64,000 nt of DNA from Toxonevra muliebris (GCA_963691655.1 OY829326.1:112751388-112815387); one strand, 5' to 3'; positions 10,842 to 24,121 are shown, counted from the stretch's first letter. A program made the numbers and translations. The notes: generated from the sequence alone by a model not told the origin.

Positions 10842-12540
10842 AATATCTTCGATTTTTGGCCAGCTTTTCCGGAATTATGTGACAGTCTGAAGTGTTTATT
10901 GTCTCTCGAAGACAAGATTCCAGCAGAAACAGATCCATTCCAGCAAAAACAAATTGCTGAAGCGGGGTTTTATTTCATTTTTTTTTTATCCTTTAAAAAG
11001 TTTTTTTAATTCAGAAGTAGCCATCGTAACATATATTTGCATTATTACAATATATTTATACAAGAGGAACTAACAAAAACAGCATCAAAAAATCTTTAAA
11101 AGAAATTGTCTTCTTCAAAAATACTGGAATAACTAAAGGTTAAAGAAAATAACTCTTTTTTTTTAAAAAAAAAAGAAAAAGAAAACAAAAACAAATAATT
11201 TTCAATGAAAATATTGCTCATTGAAAAATATTTGGGGTCACAAAATGTTAAAACTATTTAAATGCGATTTCCTTTAGGAAATCAACCCTTTAAAGTTTTA
11301 TATTGGTCGCGCATATACCCAAATGATGAGGTTCTCTATAGTAAAAATATACAGACGGTATGGAAAAAATCTGAATGCAGGCTCAGAATCAACGAAGGCA
11401 AAACTGCCTATAAAAAGTTATTCATTTGCTATTTGGAATATACTATTGCACTGTGCAACTGAATAATTACGCATTAAATCAAAAGTAAATAAACAAAATT
11501 TATTAAAAATTTTTTTGCAAATATATGGGTCAACGAAACAGAAGTTTTGAAAGAAATTGTGATGTAAATATGTCGACCTTTAAAAATGAGTGAAATAAAA
11601 TAAGTAGGCAAATGTTTATTTTCCACTTTTTTTTTAAAAAATATTTCCTTTGTCTATTTGTGGACATTTCATTTCAAATTAAGTCTTTTTTTTTTTTTTT
11701 TGTTTTTGACTAGAAAAACATTAAAAACATTGAGTACAATTAATCATTTGCATAGTGGTTTTGTTAGTGTGTGTGCATGTGCAGGCGTTCAAATTTTGAT
11801 TTCAACATTTTACATTTCACTTTCGACATAACGTCGCACACACATAAAACAAACCAGCAAAAACAAGCAAAAAGCAATACATCTTCATTAAGTGCAATGA
11901 AGAAAAGCCTTTGTGATGTCTGTCGATGTTTTTATTTTTTTGTATGTGTCTGTACTTTTGTATGATTTTTGTTTGGGTTTTCCCCTTTTTTGTGTTTTTG
12001 GTTCTGCCAATTTTAATGCGAGTTAGAACCTTTGCTTTTTGCAAGCTTTTTATATTTATGTTTGTGCTTTCATCTCTTATATGTATGCAAATCTTGCTTT
12101 CTTTCATCTCTTCTAATGATTGTTAGTGATATCCAAATGATATACACGTCACGTTACGACATTGATTAATGACATTTTGTACTTGAGTATACTTGACTTT
12201 TGTCCGCAATTTGTTTGAGGTTTTTTCTTTCAACAATTTGTTGTTTTTTTTTTTTGTTTTTGACGTCACTTGCAGAAATTTGCAAATTATTTGATTCCTT
12301 TTTCATATTTATTTATGCTTGAATATCTTTTGTTATTTGTTAGTACTACTGTTTTATATATGTGTCAGACAATAAAATAAGAACACCTTGTCCTGAAACC
12401 AAAAACATGAAAAAAATAGTTCTCTAAAATAATGAAAAATTGAAAACGAATGTACTTCTAGTTATTGATTTCATAAGATTATTTTTTCATAAATCAAAAA
12501 CAAAATAAATTCAGAATCAAAAAAAAAAATTAAAAAATTA
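10842..12540. other. Intergenic, low-complexity T and A runs
   Basis: Several homopolymer runs (11150-11200, 11680-11705, 12240-12260). Overlapping open frames on both strands near 11771-12126 are mirror images in simple sequence and are not supported as genes. Confidence 0.4.
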
Positions 12541-12544
12541 TACA

Positions 12545-13990
12545 TAATATTTATTATATTCCAAAAGGACAAAAAAATAAGGACACTTTAATTTTGGAAA
12601 TGAATGCGCATGGATTGAGTTGTACTTCGGATTGTTGTTCTCTTGCAGTTGCCATTTTAGGGCATCTCCCACTCGGTATAAAGAAGCATCACCTCTTGAA
12701 GGATGTGTACGTCCAGAAATCTGTCCATCGTCTCTTTTATATAATACAGAGGTCCCACGCCATACCAAGGGAAGTATCTCTATACCATGAAGCACCCACC
12801 TTCATGCTTTAATGTCTTCATTGTATATTTGGGGCTCAGCTCTGCATTTTTTGGGCACCTAACCCAACGTTTGCCATCACTTCCAACCAGATTTACCTTG
12901 CTTTCATCGGTCCATACCACGTAACGCAACTTTTTTGTATTAATTGGACCATTCCACTCAAGGTGCGCTTTAGCGAATTCGATGCAGCACTTTCGATGTC
13001 TTTGCGTCAACATTGGTAATTGGTGCTGTTTTCCCATATACACGCAAAGAAAAAATTCGTTTCTCAGAAACAAAATTTTCACTAAACGAACTTCGTTCAT
13101 GGAATGTTTTCCTGATTAACGAACATTTATTTATCATAAACGACTGTATTCGGTTGCCATGAACGAAGATTTATTCATCATAAACGGTTCAACTCTTTCA
13201 CAATAACCGAAAGACGTTTTTCACAAAACGTCTCTATTCGGTTGCCATGAACAAATATTTATTTATCATAAACGATTCAATTCTTTTACGATAAACTAAA
13301 AACGTAAAAGAAGAATTTTTCAATACCACGCACTTCTTTTTATATGTAATTAAGAACACGCATATTTTTCACTCACTTGACTCTATGAAGACAAAAAGAA
13401 ATGTGATGAAATAATTTCAATGCACAATTAAAATTCTTCAATAATGCGTTGACAAATGATACTTTCCCGTTATGTTGTGTTGATTTGTTGTTGTGTGAAT
13501 GAGTTTTGAGTTTGAATGTAAGCGTCGCTGCTGCTTCTTTTTGCGACGAGAGCGAGATGAGAGGAAAACGAAAATAAAAAGGAGAAGAGAGTTGTGGACT
13601 TTCGTTAGCAGAAACGTTTTTTTCATTTGTCAGAAAAGAAAATTGCCTTAATTTAATCGTGAACGAATTTTCGTTCATCATAAAATTGTTAATCTTTTGC
13701 AGAAAACGGTTTTGGTTTCTGCAAACACGGCAACGTTCCTCAGAAACGTTTTTGTTCAGCGTAAAAATAACATATTCTCCACAAACGGGCGATAAACTTT
13801 TTTTTTCTTTGCGTGTAGTTTTTTTTCCACCAAACGTCTCCTTACTGACCGAGCATAAATTTCAACCCCAGTTTTGTCTCTAATTGCGGCAGCTGACTAA
13901 AATAGGTCGCGTGCCGACAAAATTTTCATGCGATTGTCATCTGCGCTTGTAGCTTTGCGGGGCCTACCTCTCTTGCATTGATGTTTTTGA
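12545..13990 (-). pseudogene. Tc1-like transposase, split by a 775-bp insertion
   Basis: Minus strand, 5' part at 13990-13818: GRPRKATSADDNRMKILSAR, the linker after the paired-like DNA-binding domain. After the insertion at 13041-13815 it continues QRHRKCCIEFAKAHLEW, then VVWTDESKVNLVGSDGKRW with the first catalytic Asp, then EGGCFMVW. The second Asp block FQQDNDPKHTS is decayed to QLQENNNPKYNS, replacing the Asp. Frame shifts near 12790 and further stops show it is dead. Clear terminal repeats were not found, though ACAATAAAATAAGAA occurs near 12369 and 14440. Confidence 0.85.
13041..13815. mobile_element. 775-bp TA-flanked element inside Tc1
   Basis: TIRs CACGCAAAGAAAAAA at each end, flanked by TA (13039-13040, 13816-13817). 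Internal repeats of about 118 bp contain TATTCGGTTGCCATGAAC and TTTAT.ATCATAAACG. No coding sequence. The frames at 13373-13681 and 13659-13883 fall in it and look non-coding. Confidence 0.85.
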
Positions 13991-15480
13991 GGTAATAAGG
14001 CTTGATGGACAAATGTAGAGGATCTGTTGATAGTTTTAATAATTTTTATAGTTTTAATAGTTTTTTAAGCAAAGCCCGCTCCCCATTGCTACAGTGCTTT
14101 GCACGACCCATTCTGCCACGTCACTATGAATTATTTACATTTATTTTGTCGTATTTATCTCAATTCTAATATTTTAATGCTTACCAGTACAAATTATTAA
14201 CGAATTTAAGCGTTCTCTTTAAAATAAAAATTTTCTCATTTGCTATTCTTAGTTTATTGCCCACCTTCGAATAGTTTCCCTTAACTTTTTCCTTTGGGAA
14301 TCTTCCCCAAAACATATATATAAATTACAGAGTTACCACCCAGATATTTTTCAGTATACGGCATATCATTTCTTCTTCTATAAAAATTGATTATCATAAA
14401 CGGTCCCATATAAAAAAAATATTAATACAAGTTTTATGGTACAATAAAATAAGAATGCATTATTTCATTATTTAATCACTTATAGATATAAATCAAAGAT
14501 ATTCTCTTTGCCTAGGTTAATCCTTTGCCATAAATAACTTAAATTACCCTGCATTGGAAAACCCTGAATAGGAAAACCCTGAATAGGAAATTATTTTTAA
14601 ATGATGTTATGTTTTTATTTCGGGACTTTTAAACTTTTCAAAAAAATCGTTTGAAAAATGTATACGATTTTCAGCAAATTTTTTTATTTTCCACTTTTAA
14701 CTTTCAATAACTTTTTAAATCGTGTTTTCATATTATTTGTGGCAGAGAAATTTTATTTATAATTTTTTATATGAGTATGTATACTAGGCCGGAGCGAAAA
14801 TGACAAAATATCTCAAATCAGATTTGGGTAGTGTGAAATTGATGTATATACGCATATTTGTTTAATATAAGTAAGACATGGTATATTAAAAATAGCAAAA
14901 AGTAAACCATAATTTTTTAAATCGAAAACTCGAAAATTTTCTATCTAACTACGTGTAATTTTATTTTAACTTACAATATGAAAAAATGGGAAAATACACA
15001 ATAGTCCAGCAGTCCAGCAGCACCAAAATGATATCCAGTTCTATTGGATATCTCTTTGGATCCATTCTTTGCAGAATAATATTGCTTCCTTAGTAATGTT
15101 TAAAAATCGTTTTTGATATATACGTTTCATCATCCATGACTACGCACCCTTTTTTTTAAAAAAATGTTTGAACAACCATTTGCATCGCTTAATGGCAATT
15201 TTTTGTTACTTTTACTCTCTCTCTCTGGTGCTGAATATTTTGCATAAGACTTATGCCGAAAAAAATATGCAGAGTTAATACAACATTTTCTGTGAATTAA
15301 TATAACTTTTGCGGAGTTAATACTACTTTTATGCAACCAACACCGAAAACAGTTTTTTGAAGTTTTTTGAGTTGATTCAACTCTTTTTGTGGTTATAATA
15401 ACTTTTTGTCAGTGTCAGAATGACTGACTGAAATTAAGTCTGGAGTTTTAACCAATATGTATACCATTAACACTGGTAAA
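13990..15480. other. Intergenic DNA
   Basis: Short duplicated phrase AAACCCTGAATAGGAAA near 14560-14590 and repeated GAGTTAATAC.AC phrases at 15270-15330 that resume after the 15488-16387 insertion. Nothing else recognised. Confidence 0.35.
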
Positions 15481-15487
15481 TGGTTAA

Positions 15488-16387
15488 CCCATTAAGGCCT
15501 GGGCGATGCGAAAACGCAAAGTTGGTAATTTTTCATATTCTGAGCAAATAACTAAAAAAATCTGATCTTGATGCAGTTTATATTTATTCATATTGGATAT
15601 CTTTAGATTATGCTATGTTTGATTTGATTCGATTTCTTTATTTTATTATATATATTTCGATCCATAGCACAGTGGTTGCATATGTATGGGAGAGAGCGAC
15701 AAAAATAGTTAGAATAGAGATATCGATCTGAAATTTTGATAATAAGTTTTTGGTTAGGAGGCTATGGTTTTGTGTAAAAATGGGCATGGTCACAACTCTC
15801 TAAGGTCCACTTTTGTTATAAAAATTTTTCAAAATTGGCGAAAATTGCTATATAAATGTTATGATTTTTTTTCGAACTTCAAAAAATTGGTTTTCCTTAA
15901 AAATGGGCGTGGTCTCATCCCGCTTGTTAAGAGCTAAGTCACCTTTATAAAATTTTACAGAAAACACAAAAAAATTTCCAACATTTTCTAATGCAACGCG
16001 TGAAATTTGATCCATTTTTTGACCACCAGATTTCTAAAATGTGCATGCGAGAAAACACGCATTGATAAAACAACCAACAACATAAAAAATAAAAAAAATC
16101 ATTATTGTATATTCTTGTTCATTCAGTAAATTGTGTTAAAACCTAATTTTAAATCATTAATTTTGTCAAAAACTAAGCTAAATATGTGATTACTAAAGAT
16201 ACTTGTTTTGTGTAGTACATAGGCCCAGCGTTGCGTTTTCGCAACGTACCCAATAGGACAAGATAAAAACTTAGGGTTAGGGATAAGATTTTTTTTTTAG
16301 TTTTTTTTCTCAGTTAGGTGAAATGTAAACTCCATGTGAAGTTTCGTCGATTTTGCACCAACGGTTATATGCTCAGGCCTTAATGGG
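15488..16387. mobile_element. 900-bp piggyBac-type MITE
   Basis: TTAA on both sides (15484-15487, 16388-16391). TIR CCCATTAAGGCCTG at the left, and the exact reverse complement CAGGCCTTAATGGG at the right. No open frame of note inside. Confidence 0.9.
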
Positions 16388-16391
16388 TTAA

Positions 16392-18640
16392 TATAACCAT
16401 GGAAAATCAATCAACTTTTTACTGAGTATATATAACTCATTTTCAAAGGTTCTATAAAAATCTACTATTAACTCCAAACGGAGTCAACTGTACTACAAAA
16501 CAAAGTTTAAAATAAATCAACTTTCCCCAAAATGTGAGATTAACTCTGAACAGAATCAATTGTACTCTTTTTTACCTAGTGTACGGAGAGAAGAACGGGA
16601 ATATTTTCATTACAAATTCTGTAGTTCATTGTAAAAGACGTGTGTGATTTATATTAACTTTTGATTCCTGCACTTAGGTCAACTTTAAATTTGTTGTTTG
16701 TTTTGCTCTGTTTGCTAAGTATAACATAAACTATTAATAACTAATTACTTTGTCAGGAAAATAAGTGCAAATTTTTGGATCATTTGAATATGTATACTAG
16801 TAGCTCATTCGCTCAGCATAATAGAGTGACTATATGATAAAGCTTGTATTCTAAGGAGAACTAGTGACTATCCGACTGACAAATGCGAACGAAGAACAGT
16901 TTTACTGGGCGTATCTTTGAATCCCCAAAATCTTAGATCCTTTTGATCAGTTTTTTCATTTTTCTCATAGCCTCAACTGATAAATGTTATCGAAAATAAA
17001 ATGTATATCAAAAATGTTTATTCCCAAGCCATAACCTAGCAAAGCGACCTATTCAATTTTATATCTACATATCTCATACGATTTTCTTATGTATTTTATG
17101 TAATTGCTTTTTTTTCGTTTTTTTTTTTTTAGTCACTAAACAAATTGAAAAAAATCATATGAAAATGAAAATGACTTTTCAACTTTTCTTCCGCACAAAT
17201 ACGTAAACAAATAATATAAAAAGTTTCCAAATTGAATTCAATTGAATTTTTCACTATGCACCAAATTGATTATACTAAACTTCGACATCGATTTGAAAAT
17301 GACTTTTCAACAAGAAGCATTGACATCAATTTTATTGTACATTTGTATACAAACATTCAATACTTGATTGCAGTATTTCTTTCGTATCCTTTCTTTTCCT
17401 TTGTGTGAGAATAGTTGCGTGTGTTTTTTTTTATATTATTCTTTTTTTTTTTTTTTGTATTATACATATTATATATGTATATTATATATTTATTTGTGTA
17501 TATTGAAAGTTTTGAAATAAATTAATGAGATTCAATCAAATTGTCTTCAGAAAGCGTTATACTGTGAAATGCATACAAACTGAAATAAAAGCAAAGTTGT
17601 TTACACACATACATATAAACATGGAGTGCATGTGTAGAGAAGTAAACTTTTTCCTTATTGAATTTTATAGTGCCTATGATGTCATAGTTTAAATTACTCA
17701 AATGTTGAAGATTCATTATTATAATAAATTTAAAGTGAATACACTAAATATCAACACAATATACAAACTTAATACAAAATTAATTACTTGATGACTTAGT
17801 CAGCTGACTTGACTGATGAAATAAAAAAAAAAGATAAATTTCACATATATGCGGAAAGTCTCAAAAAAAACTACATCTCACACAGAAAGTAATATTCCTA
17901 ATAAGCGTGTATAACATGTAAACAATACAAATATGCATACATGTATTCACTGTGTATATGTATGTATGTACATATATATGTGTATACATATTAATGTATG
18001 TGCTATAACATTTTGACCAAATTGCCTGTCAAATAAGTGTCAATATGGAATCGTGTGAAACTAAAAGGAAACGTGACAAAAATATTAATGTTCCTTCTTC
18101 CATTGACACATTCAATACATTTTAATAACAACAAAAATAAATACAGAGCCAGTAGAAAATGTAAGACTTATATATACATACACACTAGCATATATATAGA
18201 TATGTATGGGACTTTTCTATGTACATAAATAGGACATGGTATTTATTGTGTTGTCAAAGGTCAAGGGCGCTTGCAAAAGTACATAAATTAATAAATATTT
18301 ATGTACATAAATATTAGTACTAAATATACTAGAAAATAAGTGTCAGAATTTCTATTTATGGAGAATTATTATTCGATTTTTAATACCTTCTTAGTTATTT
18401 GGATAATATGGACTTTATATAAAGAACTTTTCTATTCTATTCTATATAACTTTTGATGTTACAACTATATATAAATGTTACTCATACGACCAGGTTGTTC
18501 AAACGTAACCAATATAGTTTTTAAATATTGAATATATAACTATCAATAAAATATAATTTTTTTTTTTTTGGTTCTTTTTGACTTTATGATCATAAGTAAG
18601 TGGTACTCTGTAAGTAATTACAACATGTGAATAATAAATT
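16392..18640. other. Intergenic, simple-sequence rich
   Basis: AT and T-rich with ATGTATGTA/CATATATA runs near 17930-18000 and 18160-18300. The frames at 17522-17716 and 18037-18228 have no recognisable features. Confidence 0.4.
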
Positions 18641-18642
18641 TA

Positions 18643-19465
18643 GGCTAGGTTAGGTTGGAGTGGCAGCCTTCTGCTTGAAAACACACTTAAGCACATATTA
18701 GGCTCATTGTGATACCACAGTACGGCGCGACTTCCCCATTTACGGAGTGGAAAACCACGAGGATTCCATAATGAATCTAGCTATGTTTTTAATATTCATG
18801 GATGATAGCTTGAACAAACTAGTGAAAAAAGGTGAACCAAGAAGTTTTAGTCTTATCCGGGCCAGGAATGAATGACTGGTTCTTCTTCTTCCTCAGAGAT
18901 GCAGCCTCGACAGAAGTATAAGAGAATCAACTTTAGAAGAAAACTCTAATGAACATACATTAATACTAAAACCATCTAATCAAAAAGATAAACTGATTTC
19001 ATTCATACATAGCTCTAGGACTGGACTTTAGTAGAAGTTACACTGTCCATTTACGCTCAAGAAGGAAATAGACATAATACTAAGCTCAGTGGCGGATACA
19101 GGAAACATTTTTTATAAACTTTATTTCGATGACTAACAATTTCAATGGCATGGCCATATGAAAACTTACTTAGTAGAATTTTAAGAATAGTTCAAGGTCG
19201 CTGATTCCTACCCTGTACTCAAATTTTCTCTTTACCATCTGGGATTTTCTTTATATCGACCCGAAACCTATAATTTAGATTTTTTTTTTTGGTGGATTCA
19301 ATTCTCTACCTGTGAATAAAACCCAAGTTAAGTATTTAAGAACTAAATCACCGAAATGATCCATTTTATTAGAAAAATCCATTTTGACATTTTTTAAGAA
19401 TTTAACCCTATCTGGAAATCGAACCTGAGGCAGCTGAAACTCTAGTCAAGCACTCATCCACCATA
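18643..19465 (-). mobile_element. Diverged, interrupted copy of the tRNA-Glu-like SINE
   Basis: The tail side (18643-18770, GGTTAGGTTGGAGTGGC then TTGTGATACCACA) matches the SINE at 9333. The head side (19410-19465, GGAAATCGAACCTGAGGC, CTGAAACTCTAGTC, CATCCAC) matches its tRNA-like part. About 500 bp of unrelated DNA separates them, including a hAT-like end CAGTGGCGGATACAGG at 19089. Confidence 0.55.
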
Positions 19466-19899
19466 TAAAATTTAAATTGTTTTAATTCTTATACAAGAAG
19501 CAAATACAATTTAAGTTCTATCACACAAAAATCTCTATTATTATAACATGGAATATGATAATTGTAAACAAATTTGTAAAAAGTGTGAAGCAGTGTTCAG
19601 TGCGTTTTTAAGTCTACATCTGACAGCATTAAAACTATGGTACAGAGACAAAGAAAATGCTGTCAGCTATGATCTGAAAATTATTTATCCTTGGCTGAGG
19701 CTACCTTACAAAAGCTCTTCATTTGCAAAATTTATAATTATGTAAAAAGGGCATTTCATAAACCTCGTATTACATTACTTAGTACCAGAAACAGGAGAGC
19801 TATACTGGTTCGATCTAACATAGCTAATATATCTATCCATAAAATAAAGAAAAATCAAATGTAATAATACTATTAAAACTTCAAAATGTATGCAAAAAG

Positions 19900-20113
19900 A
19901 AGCTGGGGGAATATATAAAAGATATCCCCCCAAAGCGATCTTGAGCTACATTACTCTTAATGTACTAGCAAATGTGATAACAAAAAAACAAAGCCAGTGA
20001 ATACAAAAGCTTTAACCTTTAGAATATTTAGGTTTTTGTTCAATGCGTTGTTAGTTACAAAGAAGAGTGCTTTTGCTAAAAAATCTCAGTGTTTTGGACT
20101 GAAAGCGTTGTAG
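19900..20113 (-). pseudogene. Jockey-type LINE ORF2, 3' piece
   Basis: Continues the LINE at 22977-23880 across the P-like insertion. Removing the insertion and one GTTGTAG copy gives the uninterrupted peptide NLNLEILQRFQSKTLR, a typical Jockey C-terminal block. A frameshift follows, then FVTNNALNKNLNILKVKAF. The far end is not defined. Confidence 0.7.
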
Positions 20114-22969
20114 CAAAGAATATATAATACATAGAAGGCGCATCTCTCAAAATTTGTTCAAGGTATGTTGCTTTCGTTTCGAGTGCGGGCGGTCGCAGTA
20201 AAGAGGAAGAGCAAAACCACTCATTTTTTTTATTTTACTCTCTCCCATGCACTCTCATGTGGTTTTTTTTAGGATCTCTCAAATCGTTACAGTGTGCATC
20301 CAAGTGAGACTGAGTATAGTTTCATATGAATGGTTTTTTTGCTGAAATAATATAGGTACTTGCTTTTTTTTGCGTTGTTGCCGAGTATCAATATTGCTTT
20401 CCTACTTGATTGATTTTTTTTTTCCAATTTTTGACCCATGTAATGGTTGTCGCAAAATTTTTTTTAGTAATATTTTTTTTTTTTTGTATTCGAAAAAGTT
20501 TCCATTAATCGGTGTTCAAAATTTATTAAAAAAAAAAAACATTTATTTTAAAAAGTTTTTAACTTTAAAAAAATCGACCTTTTATTGCAATTTGTTAAAG
20601 TATATCTTTTCAAAAATATGTCTACAAACCAAGGCCGTATTTAGGAGGAGGTTTTGGGAGTTCTGAGCCCCCCCTCACCCCCCCCCCCCCGCGAAATGTA
20701 GAAACTTTATTCTAATTTTTGAGATTAATTGCAAATGGATGGAAGAAAGTCAAAATAAAATCTATTTAACGATATTTTTTACTTCCATCGGTTTTTTTTT
20801 CTAAAAAGTCAAATATAAAAAATAAATTTGAAATCTTAGTTACACTATGCGATCAAATCCGATTTGTTTTCTTCGACATGAGGTTTGACTACGGATTCAA
20901 AAAGAAAAGTTGATACAGAGCGCTCCTGCATTCATAGTTTTTCTAGGTCAGTAACTGTTTTTGATTTAAGGTTTCGTCCTGAATCAGAATTATCGGATCC
21001 TTGTAAAATAAGACTTGCTTGAACCCTATTTTTTCCTAAAACGTGACGTGATGGGAAGTTTTTGATCTCAGATTCGTGTTCAATGTAAGAAATTCTTTCG
21101 CAAAAACTCCATCTTATTAGCAAAACCCATCTTAAAATATGATTAATTTTTTAACGCATTATTGCGCAGAGCACCACGACTAGAAGGATCTCTTTCAATG
21201 CTGTGACTTCATAAATTTAGGGAATATAAGCCAACCTCATTCGGGTTCCTTATCATTGATAATGGCTCAAATTCCCAATGATGATCATTTGAGAAAAATG
21301 AGCCTCTACTATTTTTGGTAATTTTTTGAGGTTGGGTACATCATCATGAAATTATGTCTCTCACGATAAAAAAAATGCATTAGAGAGCACATTGAATAAT
21401 ATTTATTTGAAAAAATTTAATTTGATTATTCTGGGAATTTTTTGTCATTTTTTGCCATTTTTTTGAGGTTAAAATTGAAAAAAACGGAAAACTTTTCCTA
21501 AAATTTTAATTTTATATGGCCAATCAAATGTATCATCGATTTAATTTATTTTATTTTAAAATCAGTTTGATAAAAATTATTTATGAATATTTTCTTCGAA
21601 TGAATATCCCCCCCGAAAAAAATTTCTGGCTACGGCCCTGCTACAAACTTTTAAGTTGATGCGGAGTAAATTTTTTACTGCTTGTTTATTTCAAAAAAAA
21701 TTTCTTCTTGACATTAAAGTAAGTTGAAACTTTAAACGCGTTTTTCTCAAAACGTCGTTATTGAAGTCTATGACTGCTATTATTTACAAATTTAAGGATG
21801 TAGTCTGGTGTTCCGGCCTAATTTTTAAGGTTTTTTTTCTGCGAGAATTTTTTATTAAACAAAATAAAATACAATCATTTCAATATTTTTCTATGTTATT
21901 ATTGACATCTTTAAATGTACAAAAAAATGTTGGAGTTTATTTTATTATATTTTTATAGTGTTTTGTTTTTACGCCCAAAGTGGACACCTAAAGAAAAAGG
22001 TGTGTGGCTGGCCCGGGTAATTTCGACACATGAAGTCATCTGAGACAAAAAATTTAAATAGAATATCATTCGTTAGACTTTTCATTCTAACAGGTAGTAG
22101 ATTTAAATATTTTTATTAAAAAATAACAAACTGGCAGACTTCTAAAAACAAAATTTAAAAAATCGTCGTGTAAAATAAAGTATTGAAATTTTAGGCCAAT
22201 CGGCTTTATAGAATTTCTTCAAACTCCTGAGCCAATCAAAAAAACGTTGTTTCGAGAAAAAGGCTTTTACAGTTTTAATAACACATTCAGTTTAACCAAC
22301 AGTTGCTCTCAACTATGTCCTATAATTTCGTTAATATTTTGAACTGTGGTATGAAACAGTATACTTTCAATATATTGTACTTTTGAAATACCTAATGAAA
22401 AAATAGATTTTTTGAAACTCGAACATCAGACTATGCTGTTTCAACACATAATGATCTAGAGATTAATATAAGGAAAATCGAGCTGTTAACTTTGACAGTA
22501 GCCCATTTTGTTAAATACTTATGTATATTTTTTTTCAAATTCTTCGATTAATCACTAGAAATCTTATAATAAAGTAAATTCATTTCATTTTTCGATTTCA
22601 AATGATCTAGAGATGCAAAATATTGGTCACCGCAAAAGATGTCCAGAAATAAATATTAAATATTTTTGAATTGAAATTGGTTAAAGTTCAACACATGTAC
22701 TTTTAGATAATAAATAGTTTTTATAAAAAACTTTAGTAGTTTACCTGGGAAAAATTCTTGAAAAATTCCTATTTTTTTAAAAAAAACACAAAACTTCTCC
22801 CTCTCATTAAACAAAGCAAAGATAAACAAATAATTTCAACCACTCATTGGTTTTATGAGAACACCTGAACTTTAAGTGTAAATTGGAGGCAGTTATGGCT
22901 CCATAGAGCAAAATTCTTGTGCAAATAAATTTGTTCGTGATGCGCCTTCTATGTATTATATATTCTTTG
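20114..22969. mobile_element. P-superfamily-like nonautonomous element, 31-bp TIRs
   Basis: Perfect 31-bp inverted repeats at 20114-20144 and 22939-22969, beginning CAAAGAATATATAATACATA. GTTGTAG flanks both ends (20107-20113, 22970-22976). Net length is about 1.84 kb without the hAT inserted at 20630-21640. There is no transposase frame. TIR length and a 7-bp duplication fit the P superfamily (1360/ProtoP type); that assignment is inference. Confidence 0.85.
20630..21640. mobile_element. hAT-type nonautonomous element, copy A
   Basis: 8-bp duplication CTACAAAC at 20622-20629 and 21641-21648. Ends CAAGGCCGTATTTAGG and, reversed, CAGGGCCGTAGCCAG, the CARGG start usual for hAT. The subterminal part is G/C-homopolymer rich. 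An inverted relative lies at 43559-45404. Confidence 0.92.
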
Positions 22970-22976
22970 GTTGTAG

Positions 22977-23880
22977 TATTTCTAAGTTTAAATTACTAGT
23001 GGTACCACACAATTGAACTCCGTATGTCCAAACTGGTTTCAATATCGTTTTATATAGTAGTAGTTCTCAAGTTCTCAAGACTCAGCTCTGATTTCGAACC
23101 CAATAACCAGTACATGCGTTTTGTTTTTATGTTAAGGTATAGCCTCTTCGCTTTTATATGCTCTTTCCAATTTAATAGTATATCAAGGTGTAGTCCTAAA
23201 TATTAACACTGTTACGTTTGGGGAAAGTAATTCCATTTAAATTTAATGGAGGACATTCCCCTCTTCTTAATAAAAACGTTATATTTGCTGACTTGTCTAT
23301 ATTCACCTATTTCTCTACTAATTAACCATTGTTGAACGTCATCGAGCTGGTTCTGAACTAGCGGCTTCTGTATGCGATTGATTTTACGCTAAAATGACAG
23401 TATCGTCTGAATAAGAAGCAATAGTAACACCATCTGTTTCAGGCAAGTCGCAGGTAAAAATCGAATAAAGAGCAGGACCCAGAAAACTGCCCTGTGGTAC
23501 TTCGGCTTTCACTTGACATTTGGCTGATTTTTCTTCATTTACTTTGACATAGAATGATAGGACCTTAAGACCAATTAAAATGGAGCTGGAAGTAAATTGT
23601 TTAATTTGTATAACAGCCCTTGATGCCAAACTTTTTCGAACGCTTCTTGAATGTCCAAAAATATGGCAGAGCAATATTATTTGCGTTTTAGAGAGTCAGT
23701 AACAATATTCACTATGCGCTGATATTGCTCAGGAGTACCGTGCTTATGACGAAACCCAAATTAATGATCCGGAACAACTATATTTTAATTTTCTTGTATT
23801 ATTAGCAATCTACTACTTCGAATATTTTCAAGAATATTGCCAGCAAACTTATAGGTCTATATGAGAGCACTGAGTTTTCA
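22977..23880 (-). pseudogene. Jockey-type LINE reverse transcriptase fragment
   Basis: Minus-strand translation with shifts reads FGFRHKHGTPEQYQRIVN, YCSAIFLDIQEAFEKVWHQG, VPQGSFLGPALYSIFTCDLP, ASYSDDTVILA (the catalytic xxDD box, with Ala to Ser), then HIKAKRLYLNIKTKRMYWLL and LLYKTILKPVWTYGVQLCG. These are Jockey-clade ORF2 blocks in the right order. Stops and frameshifts make it inactive; the endonuclease half is missing. Confidence 0.85.
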
Positions 23881-24121
23881 GGTTTATTTGGTTTAGGTTT
23901 CATTATTATGTGGTTTAATGAGCAAGATTATTCCTTATTCTTATAATTGAAAGTAAATCGTAATAACTAAAAACAACAATAACTAATTATGTTCACCTTT
24001 TTCCCTTTTAAGTTATTAAACTTTTAAGTGTTTAAAAATCATTTGGAGGGGGGGAGGGAAATTTTCCCCTGTTCGCCCCTTGTATCCGCCTCTGAATAAG
24101 AGGATATCGCATAAATCTTTA

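Noticed and set aside
11771..12126. Overlapping open frames on both strands
   Set aside because: Low-complexity T/G-rich sequence, mirror frames, and no domain or splice signals.
19089..24097. CAGTGGCGGATACAGG and inverted CAGAGGCGGATACAAG as ends of one 5-kb element
   Set aside because: The 8-bp flanks (ACTAAGCT and AATAAGAG) differ, and the span includes independent elements; more likely two separate hAT ends.
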